A DNA stretch of 64,000 bases from positions 1 to 64,000 of the forward strand of contig NC_079264.1 of the NCBI RefSeq assembly GCF_947241705.1. Direction: 5' to 3'. The DNA is from Saccharomyces mikatae IFO 1815 (lineage: Eukaryota; Ascomycota; Saccharomycetes; Saccharomycetales; Saccharomycetaceae). Shown here one piece after another: positions 35,717 to 46,867 of the stretch. The translations under genes and the position numbers were made by a program. The notes beneath the pieces are model-generated. The model had not been told where the DNA came from, did no database searches, and was given only the letters and a program-made list of their open reading frames with translations. The first letter of the stretch is position 1, and every line of letters starts with the position of its first letter.

Positions 35717-36733
35717 ATGCTAATATCACATTACGAAAAGACACCCTTGATCCGCCAAGTTTTTGACAATGGCAAAACTAACCCGTTGTTTTATATCAAG
35801 CATGACATGCTACAACCAGGTGGAAGTTTCAAATCGAGAGGAATTGGGCACTTAATAAGGAAAAAAAATAAAGAAGCACTGGCAGAAGGTTCTGGAAAGC
35901 TTGTCGTGTTCTCTAGCTCTGGGGGTAATGCTGGTCTGGCAGCAGCCACTAGTTGCAGATTAATGGCGCTTAATTGCACTGTAGTGGTCCCTAAAACAAC
36001 AAAATCGAGAATGGTAAAAAAAATCCAGAGCGCTGGAGCTAAGGTCATTATTCATGGCGATCACTGGGGGGAAGCAGATGAATACCTGAAGCAAGAAGTA
36101 ATGGCCCAAGAAGGCCAGCATGGTTCGAAGACGCTATATGTGCACCCATTTGATGATGAGATAATTTGGGAAGGCCACTCTACCATTGTAGATGAAATTT
36201 TACAACAACTACAGGAAAAAGATATATCTCCACTTCAGGTAAAAGGTCTAGTATGTAGTGTTGGCGGTGGTGGACTGTTCAGTGGCATAATCAAAGGTCT
36301 CGAAAGAAATAGGCTTGCCGGAAAAATTCCGATAGTCGCTGTGGAAACTGCTGGTTGTGATGTCTTAAACAAATCTCTCAAAAATGGTAGTCCTGTTGCC
36401 CTTGAGAGACTGACGAGTGTTGCGACCTCATTAGGTTCACCATATATAGCACCGTTCGCGTTTGAAAGTTTTATCACTTATGGGTGTAAGTCTGTAGTTT
36501 TATCTGACCAAGATGTACTAGATACGTGCTTGAGATATGCAGATGATTACAATTTTATCGTGGAACCAGCCTGTGGAGCATCCTTGCATCTGTGCTATCA
36601 CCCAGAAATTCTGGAAAAAGCTCTGGGACAAAAGCTTTCTGAGGACGATGTTGTTATCATAATTGCATGTGGTGGATCGTGTATGACGTATGAGGATTTG
36701 GTGAAAGCGTCAAAGACATTAGGGGTATTATGA
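35717..36733 (+). CDS. SDL1: L-serine dehydratase, intact SDL1
   Basis: A pyridoxal-phosphate enzyme that deaminates L-serine (and L-threonine) to pyruvate (or 2-oxobutyrate) and ammonia, paralogue of Cha1. The ATG at 35717 gives 338 residues, the SDL1 length. An in-frame ATG at 35666 would add 17 residues that are not typical of the family. The PLP lysine is in PGGSFKSRG (K39 from this start), and the phosphate-binding loop is SSSGGNAG. The C-terminal CGGSCMT is present. In S288C this locus is annotated as a blocked reading frame (YIL168W/YIL167W); here it is open from end to end. Confidence 0.93.
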   Translation: MLISHYEKTPLIRQVFDNGKTNPLFYIKHDMLQPGGSFKSRGIGHLIRKKNKEALAEGSGKLVVFSSSGGNAGLAAATSCRLMALNCTVVVPKTTKSRMVKKIQSAGAKVIIHGDHWGEADEYLKQEVMAQEGQHGSKTLYVHPFDDEIIWEGHSTIVDEILQQLQEKDISPLQVKGLVCSVGGGGLFSGIIKGLERNRLAGKIPIVAVETAGCDVLNKSLKNGSPVALERLTSVATSLGSPYIAPFAFESFITYGCKSVVLSDQDVLDTCLRYADDYNFIVEPACGASLHLCYHPEILEKALGQKLSEDDVVIIIACGGSCMTYEDLVKASKTLGVL

Positions 36734-37908
36734 CTTCTGTACATTCACGGGATTTTACAAAAACTAAGACTTACTATCAAGTTTGCATACACAAGTTTGA
36801 GCTTATGGAGAATTTTTTTTTTTAATAGCTTTGCTTTGTTATTTATATTGTACAGTGACCTGTATTTTTATGCTCGTTCTGATATGAGCTTATTTAATGG
36901 AATACAAACGTAACATGAGGATGTTGAAAGGCACAAGGTATAACAGCAAGTGGAGGCGGACAGCAGCCTTTATACTATCTTATGTTTCAAGATCCAGTAC
37001 GACCAGCATATATATTTCGAAGTGAAACTCGATTAACAACAACACACGTCACTAACAGTAAGGAAAATTCTTTTCAAGGGTGAATATAATAAGAATCTTG
37101 TGCTTTTTGCTTGTAGTGTTGTGAAACTTGATATGATGAAGGTGTAGTAGCTATGAAATTTTTCAGGAAGTTTTAAGAGAGTTCGCCAAAAGTGACTGTA
37201 TAATAACTACATATAATTGTGTCTCATTCAAGAATGCAAAGGAATTTGGGCAGTCGACTATATTAGCGTAAAGTTGATTTTTTATAGAGAGCTTTCGCAT
37301 TCTTGTAGATATCATTTTAGACATATTCTAGGTTTCAGGTTCACAATTTACTCAAAATCCTTAAAGTAGTGATATATAAGCAGAAAAAACTGGATTTCTA
37401 TTTTACAAAACAGAAGACAAAGGCACTGCTCCGTTGGCCACTCGCTATTTTTTTGTTGGGAAAAGAGTCAAATCCAATTCAGGTCTTTATTAATACTATC
37501 ATGAAGCATATAGGTGTATATTTTAAAAGAGCAGCAAATGTTAACAGTATGAGGTGAATTAGTAGAGGTTGAAATATTATGTTTACAATTTCTAAGCAAT
37601 CCTTTTTATGAGTTGTAATGTGATTAATTATCTTTTGGTATCCTAAAGTGGAAAAATTATGGTGTGATAAAAATTCTAACATTATACGATATATATAAAC
37701 GCATGTTTGCTGTCACCGGCCTAGTATGCCATGGCACTGCGAAACACATAAAATAACAACGAGCCACATTTCCATCTAATAACTTGAAGGAACACTATTT
37801 GAAGTAGTCACATATGGCTTCCATATCATGATATCGTGGTGTTTTATTGTTATTTTTGGCGTGTAGGTTATATATCTTGGAAAAATTGATAATTACATGA
37901 AAGTAATT
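36734..37908. other. Intergenic, SDL1 to SOA1 3' region
   Basis: About 1.2 kb between convergent genes, A/T-rich. I see no gene, RNA or mobile element. Confidence 0.55.
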
Positions 37909-39537
37909 TTAGTGAATAAACATATAGTTCATGCGCTTCATTCCTTTATCTTTGGTGGTCTCCAAATAGTCGATTTGTTCCTCTTTTGTCATTGAGTTCC
38001 ATTTGCGAGCTTTGTACTTATTTCTATTAATATAGTAAAACTTGGTAGCAACAGCCATGCAAATGTTGAAGCAAGTGAACCCTAGAAGTATTTTGTTACC
38101 CCTAGTATAGTACGGCTTATCATCATTCTTGTACAAGTTAGAAGCTATGATTGATCCAACCTGGGCACTCATATTGTATAATGCTGTCCCTACCGTACGC
38201 GATCTTACCGAAACAGAGATCTCGGAGACCCAACCAGCAAGAATAGAATGTGTAAAAGGAAGACCTAGTATACCAGTCAGTAGTACATACTTAATCCAGG
38301 GATTTGTATCGGTCGGTAAGGCGACTAAAGAAGTAATAAAAGGAAGCACCCAAACGTTAGCAATTCCTACACAAAGTGATTTTTCTTTCAATTTGCGTGA
38401 TAATAGTGCTGCCAATGGTAGATTAATAAGTAGCAAGACTTGACCCGGAATTGCCAAGATATTTGAGAGAAAGGTAGAGTAGTTTAAACTTTTTAATATC
38501 AATGACAAATAAGGACCAACGGTTTGAAAAGATATGAATGCTGTAATGCCTTGGATAAACAACGGCCATAAATCGAATTCTGTTAAGGTGTATAAAATCT
38601 CCTTAAATGTAACCGGCTGTCTATTACTCATATCACCCTTTGATGGGTCGTCTCTTAGGATTCTATTAACCATTATTTTCTCCTCATGCTCAGAGAAGTA
38701 CGATTTTCCCTTGTGAAATGCAGATTCACCAGTCTGTGTGGGGCCCCGACGCATTAGATAAAAGGATGCTGCGCCCACAGAAAGGGACAGAAAACCTTCA
38801 ATAATAAACAAATATTGCCAGCCAGCTAAATTATGGATTCCCCTCATTTCAATCACTCCGGAAGCCAAGAGGGAGCCTAAAATCTGGAAGAGAGGTATGG
38901 CACACCAAAAGAAACTTAAACGGAACGTAAGCTCCGCTCCAGTATAATAATATGATAAGTATAAAATATTGTCAGGGATGAAACCACCTTGTACCATTCC
39001 CAATAAACACCTAGTAGCAATAAATTGGCCTCGATTTTTCAAACCAGCTTGAGTAATACAGATGACACTCCATAGTATAATTTGAACCGGAATGACTCTT
39101 TCTGGGCCAAATCTTTTTGATAGTAAGTTACCGGGTAGTTCGCTCACTAGAAATACAACCAGGTAAAGAGTTTGTCCTAAGTTGTAGTCATTAGTGTTCA
39201 TATTTAAATCAAGAATGAAGTCGTCTGAGACAGCTCTTGCAATGTTTTTCCTTACCAAATCCAAAAAAGCAAACATAATAAATACCCATAAGAAAATTTT
39301 TAGATCTATTTTCCTTACCACCTTTTTTTCTTCATCTTTAGTCCATGTAAACTCAGGACTAAATTTAGACAAACCCTCGTATCCACTGGATTCGTACACT
39401 TTTCTCCAACGCTCAGCTTCATTGAAATCGTCGAATGGGTTGTGTGACAAGCTTTCTGAATCAGACGTCAAACTATCTGCTGACACAGATAATTGTGTCT
39501 TTTCCACAATATCGTATTCTTCCTTTTGTTCAAACAT
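37909..39537 (-). CDS. SOA1: Sulfur-compound transporter Soa1
   Basis: A 12-helix permease of the allantoate (DAL5-like) MFS family. S. cerevisiae Soa1 (YIL166C) imports sulfonates such as isethionate and also sulfite, sulfate and thiosulfate. The ATG at 39537 (MFEQKEEY) gives 542 residues, the S. cerevisiae length. A further in-frame ATG seven codons upstream is the less likely start. Visible features are an acidic cytosolic N-terminus, first helix near residue 80, NLLSKRFGPERV in the loop after helix 2, and a basic C-terminus. The frame is intact. Confidence 0.93.
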   Translation of the reverse strand: MFEQKEEYDIVEKTQLSVSADSLTSDSESLSHNPFDDFNEAERWRKVYESSGYEGLSKFSPEFTWTKDEEKKVVRKIDLKIFLWVFIMFAFLDLVRKNIARAVSDDFILDLNMNTNDYNLGQTLYLVVFLVSELPGNLLSKRFGPERVIPVQIILWSVICITQAGLKNRGQFIATRCLLGMVQGGFIPDNILYLSYYYTGAELTFRLSFFWCAIPLFQILGSLLASGVIEMRGIHNLAGWQYLFIIEGFLSLSVGAASFYLMRRGPTQTGESAFHKGKSYFSEHEEKIMVNRILRDDPSKGDMSNRQPVTFKEILYTLTEFDLWPLFIQGITAFISFQTVGPYLSLILKSLNYSTFLSNILAIPGQVLLLINLPLAALLSRKLKEKSLCVGIANVWVLPFITSLVALPTDTNPWIKYVLLTGILGLPFTHSILAGWVSEISVSVRSRTVGTALYNMSAQVGSIIASNLYKNDDKPYYTRGNKILLGFTCFNICMAVATKFYYINRNKYKARKWNSMTKEEQIDYLETTKDKGMKRMNYMFIH

Positions 39538-40480
39538 ATCTAGGGTTCTGCTTCTCAATTGAGATTATATTAAAAGTACGTGGACTGAATAATATTGACA
39601 CTTAAATGAATGCTGCCATTTTATACTAAACTTCAGCACAAGGTGAGCCTACCAACGGAGCGAATAATATTTAGCAGTGGGAACTAAAAGTCTAGGTCAT
39701 AGAGCGTGATGGAATTTGATGTTCCTAATTGACTATCAATCTACGACTTATCTTGTGCTGTATTGAATTGAAAATACCACAATATGTAGAAACCTCAAGT
39801 GAGGCGTCAACTAGTAGATGAGGCGTCAGGTACCGCCAAATCCTATGCCACATGTCTACTGTACCCATATTTCAGGGATACGCTCCAGGACTTCGTTCAA
39901 TTAGGCATTTAAACAACATACGTAGGTTGTTGCGTGAGGTTCTTTTAGCCGAGAATGGTTGTCATTCGAAGATGTATTATAAAGTGTTTCGGCACATTTT
40001 ATCCGAGAAAAACGATAATTTCGAACAATGTCGGTCCGAAATTCTCGGTATAATTTTCTTTCTACATATACAGATAATCACTGTTCGAGGTTTGTTTAAG
40101 ATTGTGATACAGGTAGGAGTACCTCAAGTGTCATGGCATATAAAAACCTTCTCTCCGCCGCCGCATATAACAATGCTGTAATTGTTTGAAGTAGGTAAGA
40201 AAGAAGTCGATTTTTTTTATTCGCTATGCAAATATACTTAAAAGTTTCAACTTTATACCTATTTATTAATAATTGATATAATTGAAGAAACTTGTTTATA
40301 ATCTTGTTTATCAAATTACAGCTTTGGTAAATGTACACTAGGGTCGTATTTTTTTGGTAGTTAAATTTCGAACGGGTTCCCATCACTATCCCTTATATAC
40401 GTAACATTATAAAGAACTACAAGTAATCAACAAATATCTGGGCTGCGCTCACAAGAGCAGTCAAGGTATTGATGTAATAT
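39538..40480. other. Intergenic, SOA1 promoter and NIT1 3' region
   Basis: About 940 bp. It contains the direct repeat GAGGCGTCA at 39801 and 39820. No gene was recognised. Confidence 0.5.
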
Positions 40481-41449
40481 TCATTTCGTAAATTTAACAT
40501 CCTGAGACCTTTCATCAACAGTCAATTGGAAGATATCTCCCCTAGCATAATGACCGACTGGATCTAGATCGAAGCGGGCTTCGGCAATCAAGTCTGTGTT
40601 AATTTCGGCGGTCAAAAGACCTTCCTTACCCAACAATGGCCCTGCAAGAATTTCTCCGTAAGGATCGATAATAACACTACCGCCATTGATACAGTTATCA
40701 TCTGCTGATGGCCATCCAGGTAATTTTCTCTTACCGGTAGCTTGGTCGACTATTTCCCCAAAACCCATTGTGGTAGCATCTGGCATAAACTGTACCGCGC
40801 TAATCAAGAACAGACGACCTTCATATGCAAGGTTCTTCATCACAGTTCTCCAAATAGGTCTAGCATCCACCGTTGGTGCACACCAGATTTCAACACCTTT
40901 TTTATACATGGCGTATCTTAACAGAGGCATCATATTCTCCCAGCAAATAGCACCGCCAATCTTCCCAACTGCGGTGTCGACAACAGGTAATGTCGAACCA
41001 TCACCCTGACCCCAAATCAACCTTTCGCCAGCTGTTGGCATCAGCTTACGATGTTTTCCAACGTAACCAACTCGAGGATCGATATAAACCATAGTACAAT
41101 ACAGTGTTGTTCCATCGCGTTCAATACACCCAACGCATAAGGATGCGTCGGTGGCCTTCGATAGTGCACACAGTTGACTAATCTCGGGATATTTATCTCC
41201 AGTCCCGATTTCAATTGCTTCATCAAGATATTTGGCATACTCTTCTCTTCCTTCTTGCAGACGATATCCTAGATAAACTCCGAAGTTCGACCCCTTAGGA
41301 TAACCACCAAGAGTGGCTTCTGGAATGACAACCAACTTAGCACCAGACTCCTTGATTTCCTTCTCATATGATAGTATTTTTCTTAAGGTATCCTTAGTAG
41401 AGCCGGGACAAGAACCGACTTGAAGAGCAGCGACGATGTGCTTAGTCAT
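40481..41449 (-). CDS. NIT1: Nitrilase, intact NIT1
   Basis: A branch-1 type nitrilase of the carbon-nitrogen hydrolase superfamily, which converts nitriles to carboxylic acids and ammonia. The catalytic triad is clear, numbered from the second ATG: Glu44 in PEATLGG, Lys135 in HRKLMPT and Cys169 in GAICWENMM. The ATG at 41449 (MTKHIVAA) gives 322 residues; one three codons upstream (41458) is also possible. In S288C the gene is split by a stop into YIL165C and YIL164C, but here it is continuous. A TATATAAA box lies about 90 bp upstream. The natural substrate in yeast is unknown. Confidence 0.93.
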   Translation of the reverse strand: MTKHIVAALQVGSCPGSTKDTLRKILSYEKEIKESGAKLVVIPEATLGGYPKGSNFGVYLGYRLQEGREEYAKYLDEAIEIGTGDKYPEISQLCALSKATDASLCVGCIERDGTTLYCTMVYIDPRVGYVGKHRKLMPTAGERLIWGQGDGSTLPVVDTAVGKIGGAICWENMMPLLRYAMYKKGVEIWCAPTVDARPIWRTVMKNLAYEGRLFLISAVQFMPDATTMGFGEIVDQATGKRKLPGWPSADDNCINGGSVIIDPYGEILAGPLLGKEGLLTAEINTDLIAEARFDLDPVGHYARGDIFQLTVDERSQDVKFTK

Positions 41450-41535
41450 GGTAGTCAATTTGAAGTACTTCTCGAAAAATGGTGTCCTAGCCTTATCTCA
41501 AGATAACACATTCTCGTGTCAAGGAGCTTTTATTA

Positions 41536-41543
41536 TTTATATA
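41536..41543 (-). promoter_or_regulatory. TATA box of NIT1
   Basis: TATATAAA on the minus strand, about 87 bp upstream of the start codon. Confidence 0.5.
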
Positions 41544-43550
41544 CATTGCTCTTTATGAGTCACATAGATCTGAGCTCTATATTTTTCTCGAAGCAAAAAG
41601 ATAAGTGCAAGATTTGAAATATTTTGGGCCACATTGGCGATAACAAATAACTTCCAAATTGCGGTGGGATTAGTGTAATGCGGCGCTCTCCGTGAAGAGT
41701 CGCTCCAGTGCATATACTTTCTCTTACCCAACCACAATCAACTTATTTGTAAGTTCGACTTCATGGCGTTGAAGCACTGTTGAGATACGCTATATTTACG
41801 TGGCCACTTTTCACTTTTTTCTCCTGTTATCAAGGTGCCTTTAAAGATGTTCGCCTGAGATGTTGCGGTAAAAAGGTTCAATATTTAATCAAAATAAAGC
41901 TAATGATGATAAAACTACTAGCTGTGATGTCACGTCCCAGGCCACATAATCTCAACACATCTCTGTTATTTCGACCTTTAGCTTCCGTTAAGCGGGTCCG
42001 TCTACTTGAATTATAGTATACATACAGAACTCCGTTTCCTCACGCGAAAGGCTGTTGGTGCATTCAAACATACCGATTTAGTGAGAACAAATGACTTTTC
42101 TCAATAGGTTTGATTTTTCTGGTAATGGCCTGCGCAAGGACGTATTTTTTGTCACTTGTAATTCGCTATAGACTAATTCGTTGCTGATTAGATTAGAAAA
42201 ATCCTTTGCCATTAATGATAGAGAAATAGAAGCCGGAACATTACCCATTCTCATTCGATGTTCTGGATAATGCGTAATGGTGACATTAGTGTTCTCTTCT
42301 CCAAGTACTGGTTTCTAATAGAGTTGGAGCATTTTATTCTATCTCATAAGTGCCAGGAAAGCATATGGGCCCGGAATGCTCCAGACCTGTCTAATATTCT
42401 ATTCTGTTTAACCAAACTATGTTTGGTGCCTTTTCAGATGGCAAGTAGCCTACCACAGTGGCATCATGAGCACTTTCTTGATGTTACTGGATCCTGGTAA
42501 CGTCTAAATTGGCTAGGAGCGGCAAGCATCTATATTTTTTGAGAAAAATTCGTCGCAAGTTGTACTTTTTTCTTCAAGTTGTTTTCTTCTATCGTGGGAA
42601 GTTAATGCTCGCAGTTGTCTGGAGAAAATCCTGCGTAATAACTAAGCGCATACCGCCACTCAGGGGAAAATAGACTTTGTACTGTTGTCAATTACAATAG
42701 CACATAGGTACAACAGCCAAACATGGAAAGGGGAAAACGAATGTTTTCCCGTAGCATCTAGCACGAAGTTAGGCTCCTTTGCCGTATTCCTAGCCGCTAC
42801 GCCACATCCCACTTTCTTTGTGAATATACTCTCAATTTACTAATGAGGCTGAAAAGACAACACATGGTTCAGGGACAGGATCAAAAAGACTCAGGAATAA
42901 AGCTAATTAAACAATTCCCACAGAGACTGTCGTGCAATATCAAACAGCTGGAAATTGCTCCGATTAGAGAGTGTTTGGTGACCCATGGAACATCACGAAG
43001 CTTTAGAGCCTTGTGTGTTCTACTGTAAAAAGAAATGAAGGTTTTTCCTCGCTTCATACCGGAATATTATATGGAGGTCAGGAAACTACGCCAGAAGTGG
43101 CCGTAGAAAGTTAAAATCCGCAACTACCTCAAAGTGAGTTGCGTGCCCCACCAAGCTAAAAGTTTAAGCTCGTTAGGGTTTGGTATCACATGCCACAATA
43201 TTTGGATCAATCCCCCCTTATGGAGAAATTTAATGGCAACAGACTTTCATCGAACAAAGTGCAAGGAATGTAGCAGAAAACGTATTGTTGAAATCATCTA
43301 TTTTGCCATGTTTCGTTTGCAGAGGTGCAACATGCTGAGACCAATTACCGTATATGAGCTTTTCTTGTGTGTTTCTTAGCTGCTGCCTTTCCCACCCCCC
43401 AACAAAATTCACAACAATACGTCATTTAGGATTTATTTGAGCAAATTATCAAATCGGTATACTACGCTAGAAGACCCTATAGTTTCTTTTTTTCTACACT
43501 AAAACAGGCCTATGTTACGCACGAGTCATTTAAAATGTTAACATTCTATA

Positions 43551-43562
43551 CCCCGCATTTTT
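43551..43562 (-). promoter_or_regulatory. Mig1 repressor site, SUC2 promoter (distal)
   Basis: The minus strand reads AAAAATGCGGGG, an A/T box followed by GCGGGG as in the Mig1 consensus. It lies about 500 bp upstream of SUC2, where S. cerevisiae has its first glucose-repression site. Confidence 0.75.
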
Positions 43563-43605
43563 CACTCTGAACAGGGATAAAAAGAAACAAAAAAGCCTGT
43601 TGTGG

Positions 43606-43618
43606 AAATTATCCGGGG
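43606..43618 (+). promoter_or_regulatory. Mig1 repressor site, SUC2 promoter (proximal)
   Basis: AAATTATCCGGGG, an A/T box followed by CCGGGG, about 440 bp upstream of SUC2. With the site at 43551 it reproduces the two-site glucose-repression element known from S. cerevisiae SUC2. Confidence 0.75.
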
Positions 43619-43924
43619 GAACAAAGAAATACACGTAGCGTTAATCGACCCCACTTCGAGGGTTTTTCCAGGGAGGCTTCTGGAAAAACAGGCGAAGAAT
43701 GCGGTCATTAATCCAGTTCTGAGATTTCTGAGATATCCAAGTTACAGCCGATGCTCGTCTCCATTAGAATGATAGAGCTATTTATTTCCAGAAATGGTTA
43801 TACGGCCCTGTGGTAAGGATGTCGCTTAGCAAAGAAGACTCGATAATAAACACTTCGACTTGAAAAATTGTACGCCCAATTTTTCTGATTTTGATATCCC
43901 AGACATTTCTTCTAAAAAGAAACA

Positions 43925-43932
43925 TATATAAG
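43925..43932 (+). promoter_or_regulatory. TATA box of SUC2
   Basis: TATATAAG, about 130 bp upstream of the SUC2 start, matching the known SUC2 TATA position. Confidence 0.65.
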
Positions 43933-44053
43933 TATGTATTATATTTGAAATAGTTTTTTTAAGCATGTGTTCCTTCTTCTCATATCTCTTAGTTTATTTT
44001 TTTTGTCTCATGAAAATAAGCTAAACAGAAATCTTTTCTCTTCATAAACGTAT

Positions 44054-45655
44054 ATGATGCTTTTGAAAGCTTTCATTTTGCTTTTGACTGGTTTCGCCGC
44101 TAAAATATCTGCCTCAATGACTAACGAAACGAGCGACAGACCCTTGGTCCACTTCACACCTAACAAAGGTTGGATGAATGATCCAAATGGGTTGTGGTAC
44201 GATGAAAAAGATTCTAAATGGCATCTCTACTTCCAATACAACCCAAACGATACTGTCTGGGGTACCCCATTGTTTTGGGGCCACGCTACTTCTGACGACT
44301 TAACTCACTGGCAAGACGAGCCCATTGCTATTGCTCCCAAGCGTAACGATTCTGGTGCTTTCTCTGGTTCTATGGTTGTTGATTACAACAACACTAGTGG
44401 CTTCTTCAACGATACTATTGATCCAAGACAAAGATGTGTTGCAATTTGGACTTACAATACCCCTGAAAGTGAGGAACAATACATTAGTTATTCCCTTGAT
44501 GGCGGTTACACTTTTACTGAATACCAAAAGAATCCCGTCTTAGCAGCCAACTCCACTCAATTCAGAGACCCTAAGGTCTTTTGGTATGAGCCATCTCAAA
44601 AATGGATTATGACGGCCGCCAAGTCTCAAGACTACAAAATTGAAATTTATTCATCTGACGACTTGAAATCCTGGAAGTTAGAATCTGCCTTTGCCAATGA
44701 AGGCTTTTTAGGCTACCAATACGAATGTCCAGGATTGATTCAGGTGCCAACTGAGCAAGACTCTTCAAAGTCCCACTGGGTTATGTTTATCTCCATCAAC
44801 CCAGGTGCTCCAGCTGGCGGTTCCTTCAACCAGTATTTTGTTGGTTCTTTCAATGGTACTCATTTTGAAGCTTTTGACAATCAATCTAGAGTTGTAGATT
44901 TCGGTAAGGACTATTATGCTTTACAAACTTTCTTTAACACTGACCCAACCTACGGCTCGGCATTAGGTATTGCCTGGGCTTCCAACTGGGAATACAGTGC
45001 TTTTGTTCCAACTAATCCCTGGAGATCATCGATGTCCTTGGTCCGCAAGTTTTCTTTGAATACTGAATACCAGGCTAATCCAGAAACTCAATTGATCAAC
45101 TTGAAAGCCGAACCAGTATTGAACGTTAGCAACGCTGGTCCATGGTCAAGTTTTGCTACCAATTCGACCCTAACTAAGGCTAATTCTTACAGTATCGATT
45201 TGAGTAACTCCACTGGTTCTTTGGAATTTGAATTGGTTTACGCCGTCAATACCACACAAACTGTATCCAAATCTGTCTTTTCTGATTTATCTCTTTGGTT
45301 TAAAGGCCTAGAAGATTCTGAAGAATACTTAAGAATGGGTTTTGAAGTCAGTGCTTCTTCTTTCTTTTTGGACCGTGGTAACTCTAAGGTCAAGTTTGTC
45401 AAGGAAAACCCATATTTCACCAACAGAATGTCTGTGAACAATCAACCATTCAAGACCGAGAACGATTTGAGTTACTACAAGGTTTACGGCCTATTAGACC
45501 AAAATATCTTGGAACTGTACTTCAACGATGGTGATGTTGTTTCCACAAATACCTACTTTATGACCACCGGTAACGCTCTAGGATCTGTGAACATGACCAC
45601 CGGTGTCGATAACTTGTTTCACATTGATAAGTTCCAAGTGCGGGAAATTAAGTAA
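44054..45655 (+). CDS. SUC2: Invertase Suc2
   Basis: Beta-fructofuranosidase (GH32) that splits sucrose and raffinose. One gene makes a secreted glycosylated form and, from a shorter mRNA, a cytosolic form. The signal peptide is [18 protein letters not shown]; the mature enzyme begins SMTNETSD. Catalytic motifs are WMNDPNG (Asp nucleophile, mature residue 23), FRDPKV and YECPG (acid/base Glu). Many N-x-S/T sites remain. Two ATG codons stand side by side at 44054 and 44057; the second matches the S. cerevisiae start and gives 532 residues, the known length. Mig1 sites and a TATA box upstream indicate glucose repression. The gene is intact and about 95% identical to my memory of S. cerevisiae Suc2. 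Confidence 0.98.
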   Translation: MMLLKAFILLLTGFAAKISASMTNETSDRPLVHFTPNKGWMNDPNGLWYDEKDSKWHLYFQYNPNDTVWGTPLFWGHATSDDLTHWQDEPIAIAPKRNDSGAFSGSMVVDYNNTSGFFNDTIDPRQRCVAIWTYNTPESEEQYISYSLDGGYTFTEYQKNPVLAANSTQFRDPKVFWYEPSQKWIMTAAKSQDYKIEIYSSDDLKSWKLESAFANEGFLGYQYECPGLIQVPTEQDSSKSHWVMFISINPGAPAGGSFNQYFVGSFNGTHFEAFDNQSRVVDFGKDYYALQTFFNTDPTYGSALGIAWASNWEYSAFVPTNPWRSSMSLVRKFSLNTEYQANPETQLINLKAEPVLNVSNAGPWSSFATNSTLTKANSYSIDLSNSTGSLEFELVYAVNTTQTVSKSVFSDLSLWFKGLEDSEEYLRMGFEVSASSFFLDRGNSKVKFVKENPYFTNRMSVNNQPFKTENDLSYYKVYGLLDQNILELYFNDGDVVSTNTYFMTTGNALGSVNMTTGVDNLFHIDKFQVREIK

Positions 45656-46084
45656 GACTATAGAATTTTCTATTTTTCATTTTCCAAAGCCGATCTGAAG
45701 GGCTTTTGTTAACGAGTGACGTATATATGAAACTGTATGATTATCAAGACTATTTCCAATCTCAAAGCTTTACGCATCAGTATCATTTTTATTATTATTA
45801 TTTTCTCCCAACCCCAATTTTTTAAAGTTTGTTCTTTACGTACTTTATATAAGTATAATCCTACTTTTAAATGTAAATGAGCTGTCTTCCATTGTAAAAT
45901 AAGAACTATAATGTTTCTTCCGTTTTGTTTCGTTGAGCAGTTTATTCTGTTGATGACACAATGTGACCGGGTAAATTGTTATTGATGTAAAACTTTAGAA
46001 GCATTAAATAATGTTTACTCTCTATTTTAAAGTTGTATCACATAAATGAAAAAAACATTCAGCAGTAAAATAACGCTTCGTAAA
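45656..46084. other. Intergenic, SUC2 to YIL161W
   Basis: About 430 bp holding the SUC2 3' end and the promoter of the next gene. It is A/T-rich and nothing else was seen. Confidence 0.6.
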
Positions 46085-46819
46085 ATGGATACTGGGCTAT
46101 CAACAACTGAAGCCAGGGAATCTCAGGTAAGCACATCTGGTTTAAGAGACAGTAGATCTTCTACCGGAATCGAGGATAGCGCAGATAAAACTGGAAATAG
46201 GAATAGGAATAATGAAAAATATAAAAACAAAAATAGAAACAGAAACAGAAACAGAAACAGGAATAAGGATAAGAAGACAGACAGAAAGGAGGAGAATAAA
46301 TCTAAACCTGTGACTGACGGTGAAGAAGAAGGACCAAAGGTATTCCAGGCGAAAAGCAGAAGGCAGAAAAACAACAATGAAGCGAATAGAAAGAACAACT
46401 CAAAGGAAATAAACGAGGATGAACAAAAACAGACCGCAAAAAGGCAAGATGAAATTAGTCAATGCGTTCACAATTTATCTGACTTCAAACTGTTTAAAAA
46501 GGGCAGGCACGTTACCTCATTTGGTTATCGAATCTCTGTTATGACTGACTCTGGCAAATCTACTCACAATGTTTTATTTCATATACCTTTGGATTACCCA
46601 AAGGCCCCAATCAAGTTGGCGATGAGAAGTAACGAAGAAGTTTCTCCTTACATGGATATCGTGATAATGAATTTTAATTGGAAAGCCCGTCAGTTGGCTA
46701 AGGAAAACTGGAGGATTTTATCCCAGATAAACTATTTGATTAGCGAGTTTGAAATATTGAAACAGGCAAATTATAAACAAATTGATAAACTACGTAATAG
46801 TTTTTACAAAACCGTATAG
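46085..46819 (+). CDS. YIL161W-like protein of unknown function
   Basis: The ATG at 46085 (MDTGLSTTEARES) gives 244 residues, near the remembered length of S. cerevisiae YIL161W. An in-frame ATG at 46046 would add 13. The first half is very charged and rich in Asn, Arg and Lys, with a run of alternating Asn-Arg (about residues 53-62) encoded by AACAGA-type repeats. The second half (about 125-244) looks folded, with LFHIPLDYPKAPIKL and YMDIVIMNFNW, a pattern reminiscent of RWD/UBC-like folds. That resemblance is only a guess. The function is not known. Confidence 0.88.
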   Translation: MDTGLSTTEARESQVSTSGLRDSRSSTGIEDSADKTGNRNRNNEKYKNKNRNRNRNRNRNKDKKTDRKEENKSKPVTDGEEEGPKVFQAKSRRQKNNNEANRKNNSKEINEDEQKQTAKRQDEISQCVHNLSDFKLFKKGRHVTSFGYRISVMTDSGKSTHNVLFHIPLDYPKAPIKLAMRSNEEVSPYMDIVIMNFNWKARQLAKENWRILSQINYLISEFEILKQANYKQIDKLRNSFYKTV

Positions 46820-46867
46820 TTGAAACCATAGTAGAAGGAGAATATTAACTGACCTCATATACTAAAA

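Larger units (their letters stand above)
41459..44053. other. Intergenic, NIT1/SUC2 divergent region
   Basis: About 2.6 kb. The left end holds the NIT1 promoter and the last 600 bp the SUC2 promoter, with two Mig1 sites and a TATA box. S288C has the dubious YIL163C here; no frame in this stretch deserves a gene call. A purine/pyrimidine-biased run CCTTTCCCACCCCCCAAC lies near 43385. Confidence 0.6.

Noticed and set aside
41459-44053. A gene equivalent to dubious YIL163C, or another gene in the NIT1-SUC2 gap
   Set aside because: Frames are short, scattered on both strands and not conserved in any way I can see.
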